Under the pieces are notes generated by a model, which was not told the DNA's origin, did not search any database, and saw nothing but the letters and a program-made list of their open reading frames with translations. 64,000 nt of DNA. It comes from Euryodendron excelsum. Lineage: Eukaryota > Streptophyta > Magnoliopsida > Ericales > Pentaphylacaceae. Shown here piece after piece: positions 1-23,900 of this stretch (its first letter is position 1; every line of letters starts with the position of its first letter). Location: contig CM065380.1 in NCBI GenBank assembly GCA_033060915.1, forward strand, positions 49,440,001 through 49,504,000, written 5' to 3'. Made by a program: the position numbers and the translations under genes.

Positions 1-621
1 AACAAGACAGGTTTTATATGAGTCATCTTGGTGACTACAGAGTTCTCCTCTTCCTGCAAACAGAATCCAGCACAGTAGTGCAGTTTTCTACCAATATAAA
101 TCAAAATTTTCAAACCCAAAAGGTTGATTTGAACCATAGAAGGGTCCTGTTGGTATGTCCAATGATTCAAGTCTGAATAGTTTGCACAAGGGATTACCCC
201 GTGATGCATTATAGTGTATTAAAGATCCAAAATTTAAAACTTGAATTAAGTATACTTGATAGAAATAAATGTACTAGCTATTTAAACTTATTATATAACA
301 TTTAAAGCATCCAATAGGCATACGAGGTTGGTGTGAAGTTCGGAAGTTCCAAATTTTAGAAGCCCGGTGAATTCATAGTTGTGGCCATTCAATTATCAGT
401 TTGAATAAAAAAAATATGAACATGCAAAATACTGGCTTAAACCAACGAGTATTTGACATTTGTGTATTAAAGAATATATCTGACTTCTGTGGTCCTATTG
501 CTTGTCATGTTGCTCATGTTGAACCTGTGAGCTCTCAGTTGCCAGATGAGATTTCATTGGATATAGGATGTTTCCATCACATACTTGTGTGGCTCATCTT
601 TATAATATGTGGCTGTTACAG
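1..621. other. Left edge: probable intron of the BPG2-like gene
   Basis: No exon of the downstream GTPase gene was recognised here. The first exon seen begins at 622 after a TTACAG acceptor and opens in phase 0, so an upstream exon must exist, and it is probably outside the window. The stretch is AT-rich. Its open frames match no family I know. Confidence 0.5.
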
Positions 622-1335
622 GCAGGACATTCAGTTCATATTGGTGGACTCATGAGGCTAGATATAGAAGAATCTACAGTAGATTCTATATATATCACAG
701 TGTGGGCATCTCCTCATCTACCACTACACATGGGGAAAACTGAGAATGTGTGCACAATGTTGGAAGATCATTTTGGACGTCAATTACAGGTATGGTTCAC
801 ACCCCTCTCATGGATGATATTTGTATTCTTTACTTGTGTTGCTTCCTGAATATTCAGGTGAGTTAGTGTGCTTGAATATCGATATTTTATATTTGAGGCT
901 TGTATGGATGTTCTTGTTTCTTCATGATGCACTGTCTGTTAGGATGTCTAATTGTGGTAATGCTATGTCTTTCCCCTGCTTCAGCCACCACTTGGGGTGA
1001 AACGGGTTAAGGAGCTCGGCGAGTGGGTGAGAAAAGAATTTCGGGTCTCTGGAAACAGTTGGGATTCAAGTTCTATGGATATTACTGCTGCAGGTCTTGG
1101 TTGGTTTGCTATTGGACTTAAAGGAGAGGCTTTATTAGGAGTTTGGACTTATGATGGAGTTGATGTTATCCTTCGCAATTCTTTGATTCCTCATAGAGGA
1201 CAGATTTTTGAAGTTGCAGGGTTTACAGTCTCAAAAATTGTCTCCAAGGCTGATCAAGCTTCAAATAAGTTGCCGCGCCAATGTGGAAAAATGCAGAAGC
1301 AGAGTGACTTGAAAGCAGAAGTGTCTGCAGCGTGA
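622..1335 (+). CDS. BPG2: BPG2/YqeH-type chloroplast GTPase, C-terminal part
   Basis: Partial gene: two coding exons, 622-789 and 985-1335, encoding the last 172 residues. The intron is GT-AG and phase 0. The first exon contains AGHSVHIGGLMRLDIEEST and VWASPHLPLHMGKTEN. The second contains GLGWFAIGLKGEALLGVWTY and GFTVSKIVSKADQASNKLP. I recognise these as the C-terminal domain of plant circularly permuted GTPases of the YqeH family (BPG2, related to NOA1/RIF1). Members work in chloroplast ribosome and rRNA maturation, and BPG2 loss gives pale green plants. The GTP-binding motifs, CxxC zinc finger and transit peptide are upstream of the window. The choice of BPG2 over another plant YqeH paralogue rests on remembered similarity. 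The reading frame shows no damage. Confidence 0.75.
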
Positions 1336-2976
1336 TAATTGTAAACAGTGGATACGAGGTCATAATGTAATTGAGGCCCGCAGTTTTACTAAATTAAGAA
1401 TAATGCAGTGAATTGTCAATTTGTCACCATGATTGTGACTGTCAAAATGAGCAAACTAGTTTGAACCCGGTACTGATCTTTTCTTTGAAGGACAAGCTAG
1501 CTACTCTCTCAAGGCATGAATGGAGTTCATATTTCTCCTTGTGCAAAAGTATCCATGAATATTAGTTTGGAGGAGACTTCCTTTGTTCTACTACTGGTCC
1601 TGACAATGAGATATCATGAAACCAAGGTTGGTCAAACAAACAGGAAGGTTCTTTTTGGCTGCTCGGGAAGTCCCTTTCCTGCTGAAAATCAAGTTTTAGC
1701 CAGTTTCCCTGGGAAACAACGTTATTCTGGCTCTAGTTGAGAGTGAATGAATCCTGCGTTCTCCTAAATGTTCTCCGTTATTGGGTATTGATTTTGTTAT
1801 TGTGGAGGAAAATTTTATTGGTGTCAGGCGGAAGAATTTTGCTGCAACTGCTCATGGTGAAGAGATCTATGGGTCTGATCTTTTGAAGCTAATGATAAAT
1901 TATGTCTCTCTCTTTAAATTTTTTGTAAGGGGTGTATACACGGAAAGGGAAGTTTGGGTTTTCAGTTTTGGGGTTACTGTGACACTGATTCTCATTTGCT
2001 GCTGCGTCTCTCCTCTCAGTTTTGAATCTTGTATTATTGGGCAAGCTGATGTACTTATGGGCCTCAAGTCTTTCTTGCGTGTATGATGAGCCAATATTGT
2101 TTAAAAGTTCCTTGTAAAACTGAGACCGTCGTCGTTTTGAGGGATTGTAATATCTTTCATGTACTTCTCTTGAAGGATCCAAAATGGATCCATTTCTCAT
2201 GAGTAATGAACTTCATGTTTTGAATATTCACAGACCAATTACTCACATTTCTGGGTCTCCATATCCTTAGGCACATAAAGCAAAAAAGCTCCAAACCTTT
2301 TTGATGAATAGTCTCTCTTTCTCTTTCTCTCTCTCTCTGTGCTTTGTTTTCTTGAGTGAGAAGAGAGTTTAGCCATCTGATGGAATATTAAGCTCGGAGT
2401 GTAGCAGTCTTCAAGAAGCATTTGAGAAATTATGAAATTTCTCTTTCAAATTATTTCGCTGGAAAATCCAGTGTCTAATGTATTACATAAACAAAGGATT
2501 TACATATTTCTCATGTCATTGCTTCCCCAGTTAAGCAAACCCCTCAGCAAAAGAAATCAAGTGATTATGATGTAAACTAAATAAAGGCGATTCAACTATA
2601 GCAAATATACATTTATGGCCCATTCACGATCCATCGCCACACGTGCTGTGCATGGTATACAACAATTCCTGCCCCTTTGGTCCGTCTTGTTGAAGTATTA
2701 TCCCAAAGTCAGACAGCCCCTAACTGCAGTTGTTCACAAGTAACAGAGAATACCAGTATTAAAGCCAAGAAATCTAACACAATCTGAAGAGCATGTAGAT
2801 ATCAATGGCGGTGAAACAATTCTAGCAGTCAGCATGTTTATCCAAAATAAATTCAATTTCAAAACTGAACAGAGGAAATGGAATTTGTTGTAACACTTCA
2901 ATTGTTTGAATGGAAGAATCAAACAGAACAACTCATAAAGATAGATAGTATTTTCAGGAATCTGGAGAAAAGTTTC
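1336..2976. other. 3' flanks of two converging genes
   Basis: This spacer separates the stop codon of the BPG2-like gene on the plus strand from that of PSA2 on the minus strand. It should hold both 3' UTRs. Short open frames around 1516-2086 have no recognisable product, and I read them as untranslated sequence. A CT-rich tract lies at 2310-2340. No transposon ends were identified. Confidence 0.5.

Positions 2977-13322
<10,346 letters not shown>

Positions 13323-13367
<45 letters not shown>
13323..13367 (-). repeat. (GA)n tract joining the PSA2 start codon
   Basis: On the coding strand a run of about 22 GA dinucleotides forms the end of the 5' UTR. The A of the ATG at 13323 is the last A of the run (context GAGAGATGG). 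Position -3 is therefore a purine set by the repeat, and +4 is G, a good plant start context. No other upstream ATG is needed to make the conserved protein. Confidence 0.85.
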
Positions 13368-13370
<3 letters not shown>

Positions 13371-14922
13371 GAAAAACGGAGATATCTTTAGAGCCAGATT
13401 GCTTGGCAAAGTCGACCGTTGGATCGTGTCCCCGTAACAGAACCACACCTGCAGACGTGCATCATTTTTTGTGAAACCTAAATGACCAATTAACCCTTTC
13501 CTCAAACCAATAAAAAAAAAGAAAAAAACAATTCATTTTCTTTTTTTTTTTAAATTGTGAATAATTTTCAAATTGAGTGGATATGTATAATGGCATTGGT
13601 TGAAATATATTTACAAAGACAAATTATTCTATCTTTTAAGAGCGCTACGTTATCATTGCTCTTCTTGCATTGTAATGAAATACTCCTTGCCTTTCGAATA
13701 TTGAGATGAGAAACAAAAGTAGCATATTAAATAAATTTTTATTTAGATGGACATGAAAAATAGTTTATATAAACAAAACTAAAATTAGATATTTGTGAAT
13801 TTGAACTTAATTAGGAATACTGCAAAGTATAATAAAAATAGGTTTACACGAAAAATTCTTTGCTATGTTTGGTAAGAGAGAAAAGAGAAGAGAAAAAAAA
13901 AAGAAAAAACAAAATTGATAAAAGAAGGGGGAAAATGATAAGAAAAATACACGCCTTTATTCGATTTGATTGAGAGAGAGTGGAGAGACAGGACATAAAA
14001 AAATATTATACATATATATATCTAATACTTATTTTAGTACTTGTAAACTGTAAGTATATTTATTATACCATGATTTTCCTTCTATATTCTCTTTTAAAAT
14101 ATAATCAAAAACCTTTTTAAATTTGAAAAAAATTCTCCCCTTTCTTTGTTTTATTTTCTGGCAAGTCAACTAGAGAAAGCAAAGATTTTAAAATTTTTCA
14201 TTTTTCTAGTTTTTTTGTCCTCCTACCAAACAGCATCACAATTAGAAGGAAGCTAATGAATCACAGACTATATAATTCTTAATCATACCTCTATTTATAT
14301 ATATACATATATATATGAACCTTGGTTTTATGTAAGCAAAGAAAAACAATGAAGAACAGAATAAAGTAATAGAAATTAAATCTCTTTTGTTTAGTAAACT
14401 AAGAAAAATTAGGGGGGAAAAAAAAAGAATTGGAATTTCGTCAAATTAAAGATCCCTAACATATAAAAAATTAAATATGTATATAATTCGATTTCGCTTT
14501 CTGAAAAATTAAAGATCCCTAACATATAAACATATTGAGCCACCTGACACAAAAGAAACACCATTTTTTACCATGAATGACAAGAGGTTAGGAACAAACC
14601 ATGCAAGTTTTTATCAATTGAGACCAAAAAGAAAAAAGAAGAAATTCATCCAGCCATCCATCAGACTGAACTTGCAATTGCTGTCCAATGAATGCTGCAA
14701 TGTATGAGCTGTGAGAGGAAAAACCAAGGACAGCTCTGGTATTAAATATGTGTACATACATGTGCATAACGTTTCAACTCCTTGCAGATAAAACTCCCAC
14801 CCACCCATTTTTACAATTACAATGGGAACCAAACTAAGAAAGGAATGAAAGATGAAACACTGAAACTGGCTTCCAGATTGTTACATTCTACAAGCATGAT
14901 CTCCTTTCATGTAAAACAGGAA
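13368..14922. promoter_or_regulatory. PSA2 upstream region and MLK 3' flank
   Basis: These 1.5 kb separate the PSA2 start from the MLK stop; both genes read leftward. The PSA2 promoter must lie here, but no TATA box or light-response element was assigned with confidence. About 13867-14236 may be a MITE: GCTATGTTTGGTAAGAG on the left faces TACCAAACAGCAT on the right. A 65-base duplication repeats AAAGATCCCTAACATATAAA at about 14446 and 14511. Confidence 0.45.
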
Positions 14923-17900
14923 TCAAGATACAGTTCGTCCATAACACACGCAAGCCAGATAGAGATTCTTTGCCCACTTTTCCTGCACGTAAAATCAAAA
15001 CCGAGGTCATCAAGACTAGACCAACATTCCACCAAAAGAACAACATATATAAATAATTGTTTTCTAAAAAAAGAAATCAATATCTTCAGTAGATTCACAA
15101 TATGCAATGCATAGTTCTTCGAAGTCTACAATTAATTCTTTTGATGAGTAAAGAAATTACATTAAGAAGAATCCCGTAGATGCGAAGCTTTTATACAAAA
15201 AGCTATACATGCAAAGAACCATCCAAGAAGCTATACACTCCTTGAACCTCCAAGGTATCCAGAAGATCCAAAAATTGGCCGAGCCCAGAACAAATCCTAC
15301 CCCAAGAACCAAACCTTCCCAAATTTTAGCTAAATTTGTTAACAATTACAAGGAACTTCTCAGTGTGTCAAGTAAAGTGAACCCTAATCTTCTTGTGACA
15401 TTTTTCACTACCGAAGTTTCTGATGACAGGGCAGTTGATTAATTGCCACTGATAAGAGTAGTTAGAAACTCTTAAAATCAATTCGTCCACCCCATCAGCA
15501 GGGAACAAAAAGCTAAAAAGAAGCCCTAAAAAAAAATTTGATAAAAACGAGAGACTATTTAGTTACAGGATCCAAGCCTCCAAGGCTAGCCAAAAGAAAG
15601 GCGTTCCAATAATTCTTTATTTTTTTTTTTTTTTGTGATCATACAGAAATATATTTAAGAGATCAATTCCCTTAAATTTTGAAATGAATACGCTTCATGA
15701 GATCAACAGTTCCCACAAGAAAGTGTCCGCCAAGTTTATACCTTAACATGTGTGCTTGGAAACTGAGATGTTCGCAAAGTCTCCTGAGTTTCATCACCGG
15801 GTTTACGCCTGGGCACACTCAAGATAAGGGCAGCTTGATCCAAAGTAGCAGCTGTTGATGTAATACGGTAACCATTATCCCAACGTCTGTGGATGCCCTC
15901 ACTTGGATAAAGAAAATCAAGCTCAACAACCTATGAAGCCAATAACATGTCAGATAGAGAGTGACCGAGGAAATACAGACTACATGGAATTGAAATATAA
16001 CAAAAACTGCTAATGTTAGAACTCATAATGAAATCAACACTTCGGATTTGCTAAAATGGCTGAACTAACCAGGAGGGAACAAGTCAATCCATCCAGGGGC
16101 AGAGTATTGATTAAGTTGGCCTCGACAAATACAGCTGAACCCAACTACCATTTCATGTTAGATGAGACTATGATGACAGGATAGGTTCTACTCCCAGCAA
16201 TTTTAAGGCCAATTGCACAGGATGTCAACCACCCTAACAAGAGATATAGATAGCCCAAGAAGCTTTGAAACCCCAACCTTCGAAAATTAATGTGTCTAAC
16301 CAAACCCCCATGGTACTTGCCGAGAGGTCATTGGTTCTGCAAACTCTCATCTGGATTGACAATAAATCAGGAAACTAATGGAAGACCTTCAATCTAATAA
16401 ATTCTAAATATTTGAAGAAACCTCTCAAGGTTATTACTTCAACCACCATGAGAACATTCAACAGACCACAAAAACATCCTCAAACCACTGTGTACTCAGC
16501 CAATTACATATCTCAAACAGAGATAGAAACCAGAGAGAAAAACCTAAAGCAACACTAAAAGAAAGGTAGGATTTATGCAATCCCAAGCAAAACTTAAAAA
16601 ACTTCGTTTAAAATCCTCAACCCAACCCCCCTCCCCCTGTGCTCCCTCCCTCCCTCTCCCCCCCAACCCAATAAAGAACAAAAAAACTGCATTTAATTTT
16701 TTTAAAAAAAGGCAAAGAAAAAAGGGAGAAAAGCAAAACCGTCATTGTTTTACCCCGAAAATACATAATTAACAGAAGGTCCTCCTAGTTAAAGACAGAC
16801 TTGGAGTTGAAGTGCTAACACTTTACAGAGCTTAGTATGCATTTGACATCCTCCACAAAATCCATTGAAGGAGTTTCCAAAAGCAATCAGTTTTCAGGAT
16901 ATTTTCAGAACCAGATTTAAAAAGCGCTAATGTGGTTTTCCCACCATGTTATTTCTTCTTATTTTTAAAAACATAAAACAGTATTAATAAGAACTCCAGA
17001 CAGGCTAGCTTTTGCAAGGAGAGAACAAAGATGAGAAAGTGAAGGCAAGAAGATCAACCTGATCACTGAAGCCAGCATTGCGAGACATCACAACAGCCCA
17101 TCGACTACCAGCAGTTGCCATGGAGGTCACATGAAACCCTTCTCTCCACTTCTTGTTTATCCACTTGAAGGGAAAGGAATCACTTACTTTATAAGACTGT
17201 TGAGTGTATTGCGTGCCTGCAAAAATGTGATCATTACTTCAAAGCTTAGTGAACCAAATCAAGAAAGTTTAGCAGCCAAGACACCTCATAACCAGAGGGT
17301 TTGCATGCGAATATTGAAACAACCAGAACTAGCTCAAGTAAGAGATATTCAGCATATCAAACTGTAAGACTAGCTTGCAATCAAAGATAGAAAGAACAAA
17401 CAACAATAACAACTCTGAGAAGAAAGAGGGTTCCACTTCGACCCAGCAGTTAATAATCAAATATCCACATCTAATTAATGCACAACATAAGCAGCTCCAC
17501 CTAAACAGGGTGTTTGCATGTGAGTGTTCTCAAAAAGACCAGAACCATCAACAAAGATAGATACAACATATTGACTGTAAGCCCCGTTTTGCAACTAAAG
17601 ATAGGAACAAAAAAATCAAACACAAAAATTGATTTAAAAAAACAGAAAACAGCAAGGAGTGGTATGTTATTATTATTTTTTCTTCGTATTGTATGGAGGG
17701 GTTAATGGAGCACAGTCAACAATCAAATGTCAACGTCTCATCAAAATAAGCAACTTCTGATCAAAATTCAGAAAGTTAGAAGTCCCCTTTTATAATAGAG
17801 TTCCAGCACATATTTTGAGATCATGTCTGGAACAAGTCAAACCTAAGCTGTGGATAATCTTGCTAACATGGGATGAGGAAGGCAGTAGGCACTCATTTAG

Positions 17901-20900
17901 TTACACAACAATACTATTAAAAATCGTGAATCCACCCAAATATGGCATCTATTCAGAAGAAACAAGAGTTCAACACAAGTGATATATGGGCATTTCATTA
18001 TTCTTTGTGGTTATTTCATTATTCTTTGTGCAATGACTTCCATAAAGTTGAGTAAACTAAAAGTAACAGGTCAGCGTGCCACTATATGTGATATATGGGT
18101 ACCATATAAAACTTGAATTCCTTCCCTTTATTATCACAACAGAATAACCCCTCTCCACATAAACAAAGTCCACCAAGCCCATCATAGTCGAACATTGCTT
18201 TTGAAGTTCTGCCAAGCTTGAGGCTTGCTAAAGCTAAACAAACATGCCCAACAATCCACCTAACCGAGCTCTCACACAGCCACCTCAGCTGGGCAGATTT
18301 ACACCTTACACGTATTGAAGCATCCCAATGTCATTTTCACATACAAGCATAACTTAAGTTGAATCATCCATCAAAATCAAGAACTACAATATAAAGCAAA
18401 GCATAACTTAAGTTGAATTATCCATCAATATCAAGAACTCCCAACATAAAGTAAGCATACCTTTGGACATCACCACCAGAGAACTTCCATTGTTAGCACC
18501 AGCAATAGAACTTATGTAATAATTCTTCTCCCATTGTTCCATGATCCATTCCTAAAATTAGAGAATCAAAAAAAGCTACTTGTTAAACAAGCTCCAATAT
18601 CAATGTAGACAATATACTAAACATAAATAGGGAACACAAAAATTAACCTTGTGCAAGAAGAAAGGTGATAGCTCATATACTTGGCTTGTGAAACCAGTTC
18701 CAGCATCCATAATAAGTGCCCATAAATTGGAACAAGATGCCACACAACTGATGAGTAGACCATCGGCATTTCCTCTCTCCACATGTTGGGCCAATCTTCC
18801 ATCCGCCACATTATAATGGTACCTAATAACAGAACAAAGGCCACTAAGTAGATAATGTAACATTGAAAGAATCACAGATTCACAGCTAATAAATAACAAC
18901 TAGTAGGGGCCAATGTCTTGTTGCGTTTATCCAAACAACAGCAAGGCCTGCCACAGATAGTAGCATTCAACTGATTATATATCAATGTGCTTTCATTCTG
19001 AAGTCAATGAAACCAAGGAGAAGCAATTGAGCCTGCAGCCCCCACCCCAATAATTGGTCCCCGCAAAATAAACTGCCCCACCAACATATTCATAGAATAT
19101 CAGTTCTGCAAATTTGCTTTAAAATGGACTAGAATACTAAGCTACTGCTGAATTATTGGCAGATGCACCCTACAAGATCCAGCTCAATTAACAATAGACT
19201 TTGAGCCAAGGAAAGATTTTGCAAACAAGCTTTCCCAAATAGATACTCCCATTAAAACCATCAAATAGTGTCTTACAAATTCATAACCACGGTAGGTACA
19301 AGGGCTTCACAGACTTCCATGACAAAGCAAACTCCTCCAGTACAACCAACATTGACTTCTGAGTTCAGCTTTTTTTTTTTCCTTCCCTTTTTGGATAAGT
19401 AAAACCTATTCATTAAAATAAATAAACGAAAAGGCACCAAGGGGGTGTCACCCGTTACACTAGATGTATACAAAAGAAGCTCCTATATTCTTTTTACTCC
19501 AAAGTATACATTCCAGAAAACTCTTGAGAGAAGGGCCCATCCTCTCTTCAACCCAATCGGAAAAAAATGCTAAAGCATCTACTCTTAAAGCAACCACAGA
19601 ATACTCTATGCCTTCAAAGAGTGTATATTTCTTTCTCCCCAAATAGACCACGTCAACCAAAGATGAGCAACATTCCAACTCTTCCTGCTTTTCTTACCCA
19701 AAAAGCTCATTTTTTTTTACGTCCTAAGAACCTCTGCTACCAATATGGGAAACACCAAAACACACCAAAAAGCCCCAAACACCAGGCCCACGGGTCCCTG
19801 GCAATCCAACAATGTATCAAGAGATGAACCAGACTCCCCTGCTTCCTTACACATGCAACACCATGGTTGATAGTTTCCTCTTGATGAGATTGCCAACGGC
19901 GAAAATCCTTCCATGTGAAACCTCCCGACAACTCGTCATAATCAATCCTAAAATGAATTATTGTTAATCCAATCACAATTCTATGAGGATCAACAAGATA
20001 TATCCTCATGTAAATATATCAATAACTAAGAGAAATTAAAATAACGGTATGTGACAACTGACAACAACACAGTGCTCGAAATATAATTCCACACAAGAGT
20101 GCTCTAGCCTCCTGGAAACATTCACAATGCAATTATGTGATTCGAAGGCCACTGCTTTAGGCTAGCAACATTAATATCAGCAAATCATTCTAGACTATAC
20201 AAATCATATATCTGTTAGGGTACTAATCTACCATTGCAAAATATGCACAAAAAATAAGATTTAAACCACTACTGTTTGATAAGTAGCCTGGCATTGTAAA
20301 CAATAAACGACAGAACATGATTCTACCTCTGTTTCATAGGTAGCCTGGCATTGTAAATTGAAATCCACTGCGTGGCAGGAACTCCTAACCGAACCTTCTT
20401 CTTAGGCAGCCCATCATCCTCCTCCTCAGCATTCAATCTACCTCGTTTTTGACCAACTTGATATATAATCTACCAATGATTGCACAAATGGAACCTCTTA
20501 ATACCAAGAAGGAACCCAAGAAAAGAAATCTATGTCATAAATTCAGAGCTCTATAGAATTACCTTTTGAGCACCATCAGTGTTTATTGGCCTTATAGCAG
20601 GATTCGGCCCAATCAGTCCCTCAAACAGGGAGATAAGCTTGGAATAGTTAGGCTCTTCATCAAATTTCATGTTAACCACAAACTCAAGAAATTGTTTTAG
20701 TGGCGCAGGGCAGAAGCAGCACAGCATTTCAGGGGATGTTGCCATCTTTTTCTTGCAAACTAGGAATGATTTATTATCACCCTGACAGATGAAGTGCAAT
20801 GTGCACATAGGGGAAACTCATTATGCTATCTAAAGAACAACTCTGGAAATGGTTACATGGGCCTAGAAAGATGAAAAGTAACTAAAAGGAAATCTAGCCA

Positions 20901-23900
20901 TACCTGATACCCTTGCCATGGAAGCCTGCCTCGGTGAAGAAAAATGAGTGTATATGCAAGAGATTCTAGATCATCTCTTCTACTGGCAGTTCTACCCAAG
21001 TGAGCATGAACACTAGCATATCGAACAGTTCCTCTGAAAAATTATGCAATAAAGGTATAAAGATTATAGAAGTATTAAATTTTCTCAGCCATAACCCAAA
21101 AGCACAACTAATAGTACACCTGAACATATCAGGACGTTGATCATATTCAACATGCTGCCCATTAGAGCTATCTCTCCACTTTGTTGCTGCAATTCATGCG
21201 TAGATAAAGAAGTTAAAAAAGACTACAGAAGAGTATAAATAAAAAGATCCATTAAGTAGTGAATAAAATAAACCCACCTAATCCCAAGTCGACAAGAAAC
21301 AACTTCTTCTCTTGTGGGGTAGATGGCTGACCAAGTAAAAAGTTTTCCGGCTTCACATCTCCATGCACATAACTAATATGTAGAATAGTTATGATGGGAA
21401 ACATATTACATACAAAAATATGAAATACAAAAGCAAAACAAAACTAGAAAGTACTTGAGAAAAAATTCATCAGAATCATATTGACAATTAATGGAACTCC
21501 TCTAGGACCAGTAAAATAGGGTGAAAAAGAATAAGAAAATTGCAAAATCATACCCCCTTGAATGCATCTTCTCTAGGATTGACAAAGACTCTACTGCGAT
21601 ACATGCTACCATTTCTGAGGACATCCTGTGCAGATAATAGGTTAATGCAAAGATTAAGATGCCTACAGCCAGCAAGCCCATTTACTATCAAAGGGACTAA
21701 AAAGAAGCTATCATTTATGACATACATAGGTGCCAGCACCAAATGATTCAGTAGCGTGTCTGGGTGTGTAATAAAAAGGCATGTAAATGAGTAAGTATAT
21801 GTGATAACAATACATATGACTGAGATCCCCACTGAATCCCACAACACAAGAAAACAATATATATAAACGTAAGCAAATAAACTAAACGTGGTAAGAAGAC
21901 GAGTAGGTAGTCTTTTTCATGAAAAGTTATATTAAGAATATAAATTAAAACAAATTCCTCCCATAAAATCCAAAAAACATTGCAGCTCACATCATGAGTG
22001 AACAAAACAGTTCTGCAACTAGAGGGCACTGCACTGCTGAAACTCGGACAGTATTCTGAAGCGGAGAATGTTGCTTCACATAGATATGTTATATTCCCTT
22101 TTGACGTATATAAATGTTAAATGAGTTACTATAACATAACTGAAATTATTATGACAGGGGAAATCCAAACCTATAACTATCACTTCTCCATAAGGTCCAC
22201 ATGAGAGTTTTTACGGTGCATATTTTTAACACATTAGAATTGTAAGAACAAGGCCTCCACCTCATAATACCCACCCACTACACCCCAGACCAGCCTGCCT
22301 CCCTGTCCAACTAGAGGATTTTGGGCCATCAGCTATGTTTGTGACAGCCTTAACTTGCAATTGTCCACCCACGAGGTGGCCTAGTGGTAAGGGCAAGCAA
22401 GGGACTGTGTGGTGAGGCCCACAGTCTCGGGTTCGATTTTCCCTGGGATTAAACTCGTGATTTAAGTAGAGAATCGTGGCGGTGGGTCGCTGCGCTAGCT
22501 CCCTACAGGGGATTAGCACCACCGAAGGTGGGGATACCCCTGTTATAAAAAATATAAAAAAATTGTCCCCCCACCTTTTTTTTTTCCTTTTTATAAGAAG
22601 CCTAATGTGCTATTGTCCTTTTCAGTCAATCTTTGAGTTTGCAACCCCACAGTTAACTCATAGACTACATCAACGGAGGGGATAGACCTTCTAATATTAT
22701 TCCTCCAATCAGCAGTCTATTATGAAACAAAAAAATTCCAAAATGTTAAACATCATATACACCAATAGAGATCTTAAACATTCAAAGCTTATTGAATAAA
22801 TACACATCATAAAAACAATGCCTATTGAGTTAACAAACATGGGATACTCACGATTGCCCTGAAGTATTCCATACATCCCATAAGCTAGGTCCTAGCATGT
22901 CCATAACCTACAAATATATGTAAAAGTTACACAATTTATATGGTAACCAATATGTAAATGGGCAAGAAGTTGTTTAACATACCATTACATAATAGTCTCC
23001 TTGCTTTCCTTTATAGTGTACTCTAGGCACTCCATGACTACCACCAAGAGTGCTGTTCACCCAAAAAATGACAAGTCTCAATGCAACAAAAAAAGGATCC
23101 TAATATCACAAAGATCTGTACCAAAGAAATATTATCCTTACTTGTACACTTGCCACTCGTATGGGGGACCATAGTTACAACCTTTGCTATTTCTATGCTC
23201 AAATTTCAGAGCTACCTATATAAGCAGAACAAACCAATGTGAATTCATAACCTTATAACTCATAAGAGACAGCCAACCAACCAACCACCCACCCCCAAAA
23301 AAATAAATAAATAATAATAATAAGAAGAAAAAGAAACAACCCATAAATTTAAAAGATCGTGTATGAGAACATGAAATAACCTTACCTCCGTAGCCCCAGG
23401 ACCTGTGGTGCGGTCATTTCCACCCGAAACACGGCGACCAACAAATACCTGACCGAACCCACCTTTTCCCAACTTCCTCTCAATCTTATATATCGGCGAT
23501 CCTCCTACTTGAACCTAAAAATAACCAAACCAACCCAAAACAAAAGTACTTTAACAAAATTCTCATACATGCATCTCAGTTCATTGGATATTTGGAAAAT
23601 TATCAAAGATTCGTTACGATTGGAAAAACATTCAAAAACATAAGTGATTTTAGAAGCAACATATAACCAAAATTTTCAGTGATAATAAGATATGTACCAG
23701 TTAAATGAGGAAAAACATCTATGAGAATGGATTGCTGTGCTGAGAAATTCATTACAACCCAAGAACTGCTTCAAATGACAAAGGAAAATTCATGGCAAGA
23801 TATGGTAACACTTTTTAGACTTCCATTTATTCATTACAGTGGAATGTCTGCTTGGAATGACAGGTGATTTTGTAAGTATCATATAACCAAAACTTTTGAG

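Noticed and set aside
1516..2086. Open frames after the BPG2-like stop codon
   Set aside because: No conserved motifs, random-looking composition and position suggest 3' UTR.
22376..22440. Possible tRNA gene (A and B box present)
   Set aside because: No acceptor stem pairing or anticodon arm is evident, and the downstream body and A-rich tail fit a SINE.
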